Below are positions 52,139 to 63,171 of a DNA stretch of 64,000 nt, in pieces. Position 1 is the stretch's first letter. Every line of letters begins with the position of its first letter. The notes beneath the pieces are model-generated. The model saw only the letters and a list, made by a program, of their open reading frames with translations, made no database searches and was not told the DNA's origin. This stretch comes from an uncultured Pelagimonas sp. (GTDB taxonomy: Bacteria > Pseudomonadota > Alphaproteobacteria > Rhodobacterales > Rhodobacteraceae), in contig CANMPP010000002.1 in the NCBI GenBank assembly GCA_947499735.1, positions 372,001 through 436,000 on the forward strand, read 5' to 3'. Position numbers and translations under genes: made by a program.

Positions 52139-53178
52139 CGTGCGATCCTGTATTTTGTCAGCATCAAGGCCAGCACCATGAACAACAAGGCGGCGGCTAG
52201 AAGGATATCGGCGATATATGAGGGGACGTCGGCTGCGCGGCTCATACTGTCGGCACCTACAAAGATGCCCGCGACGAAAATCGCGGATACGACAACGCCC
52301 AACGGGTTTAGCAACGCCAACATCGCCACAACGATGCCTGTATAGCCAAAGCCCGGGGATATATCTAAAGTCAGATTGCCTTTTAGCCCGGCGACCTCTG
52401 AGTAGCCCGCCAGTGCTGCTAAACCGCCCGACAGCAGCGCGGTTTTGATCAGAACAGCATTTACCGGAATCCCAGCAAAACGGGCCGCTTCCGCGTTTAG
52501 GCCGGTGGCGCGGATTTCATAACCCAGCGTGCTGCGTGTTTGCAAAAGCCAGATCACAACAGCAGAAATCAGTGCCACTCCAAATCCCCAATGCAGACGC
52601 AACCCGGTAGCAATCCGGGGTAAGCGAGCGTCGCGCGGCAGGCTTTCGGTTTTCGGCCAACCCATGCCCATAGGGTCTTTCAATGCACCTTCCAACAACA
52701 TCGAGACGAAAAGCAGCATGATGAAGTTCAACAGTAGTGTTGTGACGACTTCATCCACCCCAAGGCGCGTTTTCAGCAGCACTGGGCCCAGCAACATCAA
52801 CGCACCTGCAAAGATCGCGCCAATCGCCATCAGGGGGATCAAGACCGGTCCCGGTAGCGACAATTGCGTGCCAATCACCACGGTTGCCAAGGCACCTGCA
52901 TAAAGCTGTGCTTCACCGCCAATATTCCAAAGCTTGGCTTTGAACGCGACGGATATGGCAAGGCCTGTAAAAATCAGCGGGGTGGCGCGGTTCAGGGTTT
53001 CCAATAGGGAAAATTTGCTACCGGCTGCACCTTTTAAGATCAGGCCAAATGTGGCGAACGGGTTGGCACCTGCGATCAAGGCTAGAATGCCGCCCAATCC
53101 GAATGTCGCAATCAGGGCCAGGGCTGGTAGGCCCAGTTGGCGTTGCAGACTGGGGGCGGGAATTGGATCAAGCCGCAT
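52135..53178 (-). CDS. BMP-type nucleoside ABC importer permease (NupP/YufP-like)
   Basis: 347-residue permease with the MLGGEAQLYAG-type block (KAKLWNIGGEAQLYAGALATVVIG) that marks YufP-like subunits and TRSTLGYEIRATGLNAEAARFAGI, the EAA-like coupling loop. Start ATG 53178 follows GGAGAG; the frame runs to 53190. Overlaps the ATPase gene by 11 bases. Forms the transmembrane channel with the NupQ-like subunit. Confidence 0.92.
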   Translation of the reverse strand: MRLDPIPAPSLQRQLGLPALALIATFGLGGILALIAGANPFATFGLILKGAAGSKFSLLETLNRATPLIFTGLAISVAFKAKLWNIGGEAQLYAGALATVVIGTQLSLPGPVLIPLMAIGAIFAGALMLLGPVLLKTRLGVDEVVTTLLLNFIMLLFVSMLLEGALKDPMGMGWPKTESLPRDARLPRIATGLRLHWGFGVALISAVVIWLLQTRSTLGYEIRATGLNAEAARFAGIPVNAVLIKTALLSGGLAALAGYSEVAGLKGNLTLDISPGFGYTGIVVAMLALLNPLGVVVSAIFVAGIFVGADSMSRAADVPSYIADILLAAALLFMVLALMLTKYRIAR

Positions 53179-54715
53179 TTTGCTCTCCAAACCCGTGGCC
53201 CGCCATCCAGCGGCCCAATTGAGATTTATTCATTGTTCCACGTTCAAATTCTGGGCTGAGACGCCCCTTGGACATGACATGTATTACGTCTGAGAGGGAC
53301 AGGATTTCATCCAGATCTTCCGAGATCAGCAAGATCGCTGCACCCGCATCGCGTGCCTGAATCAATCGATTTTGCACATATGTGACGGCCCCAATATCCA
53401 GACCGCGCACGGGTTGATTGGCGAGAATGATTTTAGGCGTGGCCTCTAACACGCGACCAAGGATCAGCTTTTGCATGTTCCCACCAGACAATTGGCGGAT
53501 TGCGGTGCTGGGTCCGGGACAGCGTACATCATAACGTTCTATGATCTCTTCTGTTGTCTTGCGCGCCGCGCGCCAATTCATCCATCCACGTTTTGACAGC
53601 GGCGCTTCGCGATAGGTTTCCAAAATCGTGTTTTCGGTCAGAGAAAAATCGGCAACGGTTCCAGTTTTATGGCGATCCTCGGGAATGCGACCAATGCCAG
53701 CAGCCAACGCGGTTCGGGGGGACCAATGGTCTGGTTTGCTTTCGGAAAACGTCAGATCCCCGCTTTCGGGGGCAATTAGACCGCTGATCAAGTCCGCAAG
53801 CGCGCTTTGTCCATTGCCAGAAACGCCTGCTAGTCCTGTGATCTGCCCCGCCCGCAAGATCAGATTGGCGTTTTGCAGCCCGGTTTGGTTGGCCGCTGCG
53901 CGGGTTGTGACCCGATCCAACGCAAGCAAAGGTGCGCCGGGTGTGGCTTTGGGGGGCGAGGGCAGGGTAACCTCTGCACCGACCATCATCTGGATGATCT
54001 GGGCCTCGTCCATATCTGCGGTTGCTTCCTGCCCCACAAGGACACCGTGGCGCAATACGGCGATACGATCTGAAATGGCCAGAACTTCGTGCAGCTTATG
54101 CGAGATAAAAATCACCGATAGGCCACGTTCAGTGGCTTTTGACAATGTGGCGAACAGTGCTTCAGCCTCTTGCGGTGTCAAAACGGCCGTGGGTTCATCT
54201 AAGATCAGGATTTTGGCGTCGCGATACAGCGCTTTTAGGATCTCGACCCGTTGTTTTTCACCGACAGACAGGGCGGATATTTTGGCATCCGGATCGACAG
54301 CCAATCCATAGTCTTCGGATAGAATGGCCAGCTTTTTGCGCGCAGTCCGCTGGTTGGATGACAATGATATCAAAGGGCGCGTGCCCAGTGTGATATTGTC
54401 CAGAACGCTTAGGTTTTCAGCCAGCGTGAAATGCTGATGCACCATGCCAAGACCTGAAGCCAGCGCAATGCTAGGTTGGCCCGGTGGCAGGGGCGCACCA
54501 AAGAGGTCAATACTGCCCTCATCGGCCGTATAATGGCCAAAGAGGATATTCATCAAAGTGGTCTTGCCTGCACCGTTTTCACCCAAAAGGGCCAGAACTT
54601 CGCCGCGGCGCAGATCGAAACTGATGTCATTATTGGCGGTCAAAGCGCCAAATCGTTTGGTGATGTTTTGGAGGCGCAGAACGATGTCATTCTGCGCCGG
54701 ATTGGTTTGTGTCAC
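53168..54715 (-). CDS. BMP-type nucleoside ABC importer ATPase (NupO/YufO-like)
   Basis: 515 residues, two ABC domains in tandem as in ribose/nucleoside importers. Domain 1: Walker A GENGAGKTTLMN, signature LSVGEKQRVEILKAL, Walker B ILILDEPTAVLTPQEAEALF. Domain 2: degenerate Walker A GVSGNGQSAL, signature LSGGNMQKLILGR, Walker B-like KIILANQPVRGLDIGA, so the second site is probably non-hydrolytic, as usual for the group. Start is GTG 54715, overlapping the BMP stop (GTGA). Confidence 0.92.
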   Translation of the reverse strand: MTQTNPAQNDIVLRLQNITKRFGALTANNDISFDLRRGEVLALLGENGAGKTTLMNILFGHYTADEGSIDLFGAPLPPGQPSIALASGLGMVHQHFTLAENLSVLDNITLGTRPLISLSSNQRTARKKLAILSEDYGLAVDPDAKISALSVGEKQRVEILKALYRDAKILILDEPTAVLTPQEAEALFATLSKATERGLSVIFISHKLHEVLAISDRIAVLRHGVLVGQEATADMDEAQIIQMMVGAEVTLPSPPKATPGAPLLALDRVTTRAAANQTGLQNANLILRAGQITGLAGVSGNGQSALADLISGLIAPESGDLTFSESKPDHWSPRTALAAGIGRIPEDRHKTGTVADFSLTENTILETYREAPLSKRGWMNWRAARKTTEEIIERYDVRCPGPSTAIRQLSGGNMQKLILGRVLEATPKIILANQPVRGLDIGAVTYVQNRLIQARDAGAAILLISEDLDEILSLSDVIHVMSKGRLSPEFERGTMNKSQLGRWMAGHGFGEQNAA

Positions 54716-55734
54716 GAGGATTTTGGCTCTTCGTCGTTGATTGCAACTGTGAAGCTACCATCCTTGATAGCTGCCGTCTCCTCTGCAACCAGATCCAATG
54801 CTGCTTGTGGCACTTTGCCTTCAAACGTGCCTAAAGGCGCAAGGGAACAGCCGCCTTCCTTCATAAAGGAATAAGCGCCGTAATTGGCGGCCGTAAAGCT
54901 GCCATCTGCAACAGCAGCGATGGCCGCTTGCAATGTCGGTTCGAAATGCCAGATCGCGGAGGCGACAACCGTTTCAGGATAATCGGCCTGTGTGTCGATC
55001 ACGTTGCCAACAGCCAATAGGCCTTTTTCCTGCGCAGCATCCGAGACGCCAAAGCGTTCAGCATATAGCAGGTCAGCGCCATTTTCGATCATGGCAAAGG
55101 CGGTTTCTTTTGCCTTGGGCGGATCGAACCAAGAGCCGATAAAGCTAACCTGGAAGGTTGCTTCGGGTTTGATTTCGTGAACGCCCGCCATAAAGGCATG
55201 CATCAAACGGTTCACTTCGGGGATCGGATAACCGCCAACCATGCCGATATTGGCCGTTTCGGTCATCGCGCCTGCGATGATGCCAGACAGGTAGGCAGCG
55301 TCTTGGATGTAGTTATCGAACACGGCCAAGTTCGGATAATCAGGATCGTCCAAGAAAGACGAGCCCATCAAAAAGGCCGTGTCTGGGTAATCCAACACAA
55401 CTTCACGGGCTTCTTGTTCAACGGCAAAGATTTCACCGATGATCAGTTGAACACCGCTTTCCGCATATTCGCGCATGACGCGGGAATAATCGGTGTTGGA
55501 TGTGTTTTCCGAATAGACATATTCGATTTGTCCTGCCTCGGCTGCAGCAACAGCGGCAAGGTGAATGCGTGAGATCCATTGTTGTTCGACAGGCAGCGTA
55601 TAGATGCCTGCGACTTTGATCGGATCAGCTGCCATGGCTTTGAACGGCAGGGTGCCCAGAGCACCTGTTGCGATTGACGTCTTAAGAACGCCGCGACGGG
55701 TGATGCGCGATTTGGGCGCGTGCGACTGTGACAT
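54712..55734 (-). CDS. BMP family basic membrane protein (nucleoside-binding)
   Basis: 340-residue solute-binding protein (BMP/Med family) for the adjacent importer. Start ATG 55734 after GGAGGACCTT; frame to 55875 rejected. N-terminal SRITRRGVLKTSIATGALG looks like a twin-arginine signal (RRGVLK), after which the mature DPIKVAGIYTLPVEQQWISRIHLAAV domain begins; the LIIGEIFAVEQEAREVVLDYPDTAFLMGSSFL and GGYPIPEVNRLMHAFMAGVHEIKPEATFQVSFIGSWFDPPKAKETAFAMIENGADLL blocks are diagnostic. Binds a purine or pyrimidine nucleoside or base. First gene of the operon ending in codA. Confidence 0.92.
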   Translation of the reverse strand: MSQSHAPKSRITRRGVLKTSIATGALGTLPFKAMAADPIKVAGIYTLPVEQQWISRIHLAAVAAAEAGQIEYVYSENTSNTDYSRVMREYAESGVQLIIGEIFAVEQEAREVVLDYPDTAFLMGSSFLDDPDYPNLAVFDNYIQDAAYLSGIIAGAMTETANIGMVGGYPIPEVNRLMHAFMAGVHEIKPEATFQVSFIGSWFDPPKAKETAFAMIENGADLLYAERFGVSDAAQEKGLLAVGNVIDTQADYPETVVASAIWHFEPTLQAAIAAVADGSFTAANYGAYSFMKEGGCSLAPLGTFEGKVPQAALDLVAEETAAIKDGSFTVAINDEEPKSS

Positions 55735-55913
55735 AAGGTCCTCCGGCTGTTGGTTTCGCCTGGGATGGACCCTAAACACCGTTTTGGTAGTTGATCTAAT
55801 GTTCAGTTGAAAAGAATGGCGAAAATTGACCATTCGATCAGAGATTGCCTGCAGAATGGACAGTTTCCGGTCCATCTGCTGACAATTCTGTGTCTGGTTT
55901 GGGTGTTTTCGTT

Positions 55914-58412
55914 CTAAACGATGAAGTTATTCGCGTTTAACGTCATGATCCCGTCGAGCTGTATTTCGAACTCAGATACGCCGTCGCCGTCCAGATCTGC
56001 GTGAATGATCGTATCACCACTAGAATTGTAATAGCCTAGCTGACCTGCAGTCCCGGTGAGTTCAGATGAACCGACAAAGACAAAGCTATCAGTGATGTTG
56101 AGATTTGATAGGTCAATCAAGTCAGCGCCGGTTTGAAAGTCTGTAATCCTATCTCGGTTGCCAGCGCCTGCGTAGCTGTCACTTACGTGGAAGTAGACGA
56201 AACAGTCCTGCACGCCAGCCTCATCGCCACCACTGAGAATATCAGCACCTAAATTGCCATAGAGCGAGTCTTGACCGTCATTCCCACCAAGGGTGTCGTC
56301 TCCGGCGCGCCCATAGATGCGGTCATTCCCACCGCCACCCCAGAGCTTATTGTCGGCATCGTTTCCACGCATGTTGTCTGCATTTTCGCTGCCGCGGAAT
56401 GTTTCGACATTCACATAAGAATCGCCACCGGCATGGCCATGGTCAAAGAAGGAAACAAATTTTGTACCGGAAACATCCTCTTCTAGGTCAATCAGGACCC
56501 GACCATCCACATTGGCATAGGTGACAAAATCATAGCCGTTGCCGCCGTTGATTTCATCGGCGCCATTGCCACCTCTGATCGTGTCATTACCAGAACCAGC
56601 AACAAGCGTGTCTGCACCAGCTCCGCCATCAAGGAGATCGTCTTCTTCACCTGCGAGCAGTCGGTCGGCACCTGCAAGACCAAATAGCTTATCTTGTCCT
56701 GCGCCGCCTTTAAGGGTGTTGTTGGACGCGTCGCCGTTCTGGATCGCAGTATGTGTGATAACAATTTCAACCACATCATAAGGCATCATATCCAACGAGA
56801 TTTTATTCGTCGTGAGCAAGCTATTGGACAGTTCTGTGATTTCAGGCGCGACATCGACTTCTGTTGCAAAATAGTAGTCATCAATGCTCTTAGGGTTGTT
56901 GACCAAAGGAATGATGGTTTCGAACGGTGGCAGATATGTCAGGATGTCGCTTCCTGAATATTTCACATGATTGCTGTTGCTTGCGTCAAAGAACGCCAAG
57001 GTTTGCAATTGGGCAAGTTCTGCAGATGTGATGGATCGTCTGCCGAGACGGCCGTCACCGTTGCCCGCAAAATCGCTCAGACCATCCGAACTGGATTGAT
57101 CAATGCTTAATTGTCGAACAGAGACATCCTGAGCATTGGTCATCAACCCGGCCAGTGACAGCGTGACATCTGACTGCGTCAGGTCCCGTAAAGACACATA
57201 AAGCACCTGCTGATAGTCACTGGCAAAATGCGTGATGTCGATTGCATCGGCTGCATTTGTCCAAGTGCTGCTTTGCAGATAAAAGGCGCTATCGGATCCG
57301 GTGACGCTTTCCTGTTTTTCAAGCGTCTCTTCCAGCATGTTAAACATGCCGCCAGCCATAGTCAGATATACATCGTCGGCATTACGATTTCCGGCTATGG
57401 AGTTGGTCGTGCGGTGCTGTAAAGGCCAGATATAGGCGGAATCCACACCCATCTCGAGCATGTTTTCGAACATTTCCAACATAGTCGATGCGCTTGCAGC
57501 GCCCAATTGCGTGTAATTTTGACTGTAAACGCCCCATTCGGTGATGGAGAATTCCACATCTCCGTCAAAGAGATCTTCGAACGCGGAATAAATCGTGTCG
57601 AGGCTGCGGATCTCTTGATAACCGTTATCGAAGCTTTCATCATCGCTATGGCTGTCATTGTAATAATAATGGCCCACAACGGTGTCGATTGCAGCTAAGG
57701 CACTGGCATCAAGTTGGGATAAGATATCGGAATTTGCCTGAGTAGCCTTGATCCCCGTACCTTTATAATCGCTTGCAGCGCCGCTTGTTGCGGAAAGCTG
57801 CAACATGATGTCGGGATCTAGGCTTGTGTTGCCTGTCTTTGACGCAAATGCATCTATACCGTCTTGAACGGCATTGATGACAGTATTGGCGACGATCCCA
57901 TAATCGGTTTCGTTCATGGCCGCGATGGTGTCTTCGCCAGAAAATTCTGGGTGAACAGAACGATCGGCATCATCATCGACCGGGCCTATAGAATATTCGT
58001 TTCCGATCTCAAATCCTGAAATCAGACCGCCATATTCGGTCAATACCAGCTGAACGAATTTTTCGATTTGCGCGCTGGAAATATCCGTCTTGGTTGGCAA
58101 AGTCAGTACGATTTGCAACGGATCGCCATCCACCCTTTTGGCGGCGGCCCAATCTAGAAAACTGGTTACTTCGCTGCGCAACGCCCCGTTGCTTAGCGCT
58201 GTAATATCGATCGTACTTTCTGCGTGTCCCCCCGGATAGCGCAGATAGGTGATCCCCAGCTCGTCTATGGCTGCTTCAAACCCGTCATCGGGTTCGAAAT
58301 CACTGTCTTCGTTTATGTTTACATCATATAGCGCATTCGCGCCGAACAGGGCGTCTTCTACAGCCCCACTGGCAGTCTGTGACGACTGGTAGGTTACTTG
58401 ATACGTTGGCAT
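55914..58412 (-). CDS. RTX protein with clan GH-A-like glycosidase domain (type I secreted)
   Basis: 832-residue secreted protein, ATG 58412 (MPTYQVTYQ); frame to 58469 rejected. The N-terminal domain (about 1-420) looks like a TIM-barrel glycosidase: acid/base Glu139 in GFEIGNEYS, HYYYND strand and nucleophile Glu292 in FSITEWGVYS, spaced as in clan GH-A. A beta-sandwich-like middle follows. About eleven RTX nonapeptides lie at roughly 600-755 (for example GGAGQDKLFG, GGGGNDRIYG), followed by the GNRDRITDFQTGADLIDLS serralysin-type C-terminus and terminal secretion signal. There is no Sec signal, as expected for type I export, and no T1SS genes nearby. Substrate polysaccharide unknown. Confidence 0.8.
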   Translation of the reverse strand: MPTYQVTYQSSQTASGAVEDALFGANALYDVNINEDSDFEPDDGFEAAIDELGITYLRYPGGHAESTIDITALSNGALRSEVTSFLDWAAAKRVDGDPLQIVLTLPTKTDISSAQIEKFVQLVLTEYGGLISGFEIGNEYSIGPVDDDADRSVHPEFSGEDTIAAMNETDYGIVANTVINAVQDGIDAFASKTGNTSLDPDIMLQLSATSGAASDYKGTGIKATQANSDILSQLDASALAAIDTVVGHYYYNDSHSDDESFDNGYQEIRSLDTIYSAFEDLFDGDVEFSITEWGVYSQNYTQLGAASASTMLEMFENMLEMGVDSAYIWPLQHRTTNSIAGNRNADDVYLTMAGGMFNMLEETLEKQESVTGSDSAFYLQSSTWTNAADAIDITHFASDYQQVLYVSLRDLTQSDVTLSLAGLMTNAQDVSVRQLSIDQSSSDGLSDFAGNGDGRLGRRSITSAELAQLQTLAFFDASNSNHVKYSGSDILTYLPPFETIIPLVNNPKSIDDYYFATEVDVAPEITELSNSLLTTNKISLDMMPYDVVEIVITHTAIQNGDASNNTLKGGAGQDKLFGLAGADRLLAGEEDDLLDGGAGADTLVAGSGNDTIRGGNGADEINGGNGYDFVTYANVDGRVLIDLEEDVSGTKFVSFFDHGHAGGDSYVNVETFRGSENADNMRGNDADNKLWGGGGNDRIYGRAGDDTLGGNDGQDSLYGNLGADILSGGDEAGVQDCFVYFHVSDSYAGAGNRDRITDFQTGADLIDLSNLNITDSFVFVGSSELTGTAGQLGYYNSSGDTIIHADLDGDGVSEFEIQLDGIMTLNANNFIV

Positions 58413-58515
58413 GGTCAGCTCCAATTTACGAGCTTCAGCATGCGTGGCGGTGCTGGCAAAAACCGGCACCGAAATGGGACAGAAATGTGTCCTTTGATCT
58501 CGATTTACATCAAAA

Positions 58516-58540
58516 AACCAACCAATTGGATTGGTTGGTT
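58516..58540 (-). terminator. Terminator downstream of nrdF
   Basis: Perfect 11-bp arms AACCAACCAAT and ATTGGTTGGTT around a 3-base loop. Read leftward it is followed by TTTTTTG, so it ends the leftward nrdHIEF transcript, 53 bases past nrdF. Confidence 0.85.
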
Positions 58541-58592
58541 TCTAAGGTTCTTTGATATTAAAAGAGAATTTCTAGGGCTGTTAAGAGACCGT

Positions 58593-61709
<3,117 letters not shown>

Positions 61710-61717
<8 letters not shown>

Positions 61718-62150
61718 CTGTGTTCGCCCCCAGTTTTTCCAATCCAAGCCGTGTCAGCCCCTGCATGACCAGCTCGATATCTTTGTCCGTCCCAGCCAGT
61801 TCAAATCTATAGAGAACTGGCACTTTGCATTTTTCGGCAATGATCTTGCCACCCAGCGCAAAGGTTGCGCCGAAATTGCGATTTCCCGCAGCGATCACAC
61901 CTAGCAGCTTGGCGCGTCTTTGCGGGTCGTTCAAAAAGCGGATCACTTGCTTCGGAACCGCCCCCTCACCGAGTGAATCGGAATATGTGGGGCACACCAA
62001 AACATAGGGCCGCTCGGCAGATGGCATAGGGTCTTCTTGCGCAATCGGTATGCGGTAAGAAGTCCCACCAAGGCGCGCCACAAAGCGCGCTGTATTGCCG
62101 GAACGAGAAGAATAGAAAATCAAATCGGGCTGCACAGTGAAAATCTCCAT
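61710..62150 (-). CDS. nrdI: NrdI flavodoxin, class Ib RNR activator
   Basis: 146-residue flavodoxin-like protein that supplies superoxide/oxidant for assembly of the Mn(III)-Tyr radical in NrdF. FMN-binding loop [15 protein letters not shown], second loop [20 protein letters not shown], and the [12 protein letters not shown] NrdI-specific segment near 105. Ends inside nrdE by 8 bases. Clear member. Confidence 0.95.
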
Positions 62151-62212
62151 TCTAGCATTGAAACGACCAAATAGGCGTTCAGCTGCTTGATTGGGCTGCG
62201 CCGCCAGAAACT

Positions 62213-62434
62213 TTATGCGATCTGAGCAATCAGATCAGGACGGAAACCAGACCAGTGGCTTTCACCTGCAATAACGACAGGCGCTTGACGATAGCCCATC
62301 TCAGACACTTGGGTGAACGCCTCACCATCAACGGTTAGGTCAACAACTTTATACGAGATACCACGTGCATCCATCGCTCGTGTGGTGGCGGTGCATTGTA
62401 CGCAGGCAGGTTTAGAATAGACTGTTACCGACAT
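62213..62434 (-). CDS. nrdH: NrdH glutaredoxin-like electron donor of class Ib RNR
   Basis: 73-residue redoxin; start ATG 62434 (MSVTVYSKPACVQC), after GAGGACAAA. The redox motif CVQC (Cys11, Cys14) is NrdH-specific, together with the MGYRQAPVVIAGESHWSGFRPDLI C-terminus with the SGFRPD motif. Reduces NrdE with electrons from thioredoxin reductase. First gene of the operon; longer frame to 62500 overlaps the leader and is rejected. Confidence 0.96.
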   Translation of the reverse strand: MSVTVYSKPACVQCTATTRAMDARGISYKVVDLTVDGEAFTQVSEMGYRQAPVVIAGESHWSGFRPDLIAQIA

Positions 62435-63171
62435 TTTGTCCTCATTGTCCCTTAATCCGACGACACGTTTTATTTCCCGAGTTGCGCAGCTTGCGACCAA
62501 TCTGCTCGATCCGCCAACGCCCCCATATGTGCCCCGAACTTTTGTTCATGGTTTTGTTTTTAAGCCGACGTCAGGCATCCCCGATGAGTGTCCAGATCAA
62601 CGCAAAAGGGTATAGTTCCCTTTCCGCAAGCGTTTAAACCATGTGTCAGCTCTCTGAAAACCCCAAGAAACAGACATATGATTTTGACCTGAACATACTC
62701 ATGCAAACATGACCTCAGCCACACCATATTGGCGTAAGGATCGCTGCGCTGTCAATATGTAGGGGGATATCCCCAATTTGATCCACATTTGCAGCTAAAT
62801 GCCAATCCAGCTTGGTTTTTCTTGGATGTTAACCAATTTTGAACCCTATTTCGCGGCTGTCGCGTGCAATTTTTTTTTAAAAAAAATCAACGTTAGACTA
62901 AATATTCTGCTCCTCGGATGTATAAATTTGCCGATCAAACCTGACGCTTAGGGGGCTAACTTGGCGCTTGTTGGAAAGGTAGCTTTCGGCCGTGACAAAT
63001 CGTTAAATTTCTGTTAAGTATTGCAGTGCTTTTGAAATAAATTTTTTAAATTTTTGGCGTCTTGCGCTGATCCAAATTGAACAAGGTCGCAGGTGCTTTG
63101 GCTGTTTTTGGCCAGACCTGAAATCTACCTGTGACCGTTTTTAAAAAAGACGTTTTTTAGGATGATATTAC
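62435..63171. other. AT-rich intergenic region, nrdHIEF leader and promoter
   Basis: 737 bases without a convincing gene. From the left: the nrdHIEF leader (about 280 bases), the likely NrdR boxes at 62719-62765, a perfect 12-bp palindrome GGGGATATCCCC (62763-62774), a T9-A8 tract (62870-62886) and an AT-rich stretch up to the start of the cell-wall hydrolase gene. A basic 35-codon ORF on the reverse strand (62442-62549) ends just before nrdH but has no ribosome site and is probably chance. Confidence 0.5.
62719..62765 (-). promoter_or_regulatory. Probable NrdR boxes and promoter of nrdHIEF
   Basis: Two 16-base NrdR-like elements, CCACACCATATTGGCG (62719-62734) and TGTCAATATGTAGGGG (62750-62765), have centres 31 bases apart, the usual NrdR pair spacing. 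Read leftward, the right box contains TTGACA (62755-62750) and the left box overlaps a -10-like CAATAT 18 bases on. NrdR would thus block the promoter when dATP is high. Both boxes deviate from consensus at a few positions; the nrdR gene is not in the window. Confidence 0.55.

Noticed and set aside
56600-56760. Short DNA repeats in the RTX gene taken for a CRISPR-like array
   Set aside because: They encode the in-frame Gly-Asp nonapeptide repeats of the protein; spacing is 27 bases and no cas genes exist.
62442-62549. 35-residue basic ORF on the reverse strand just before nrdH
   Set aside because: No ribosome binding site and length within chance expectation; kept only as a note in the nrd leader.
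62870-62886. T9-A8 tract and surrounding AT-rich DNA as replication origin
   Set aside because: No DnaA-box cluster, no dnaA, parAB or repABC gene nearby; plain AT-rich promoter or spacer is simpler.
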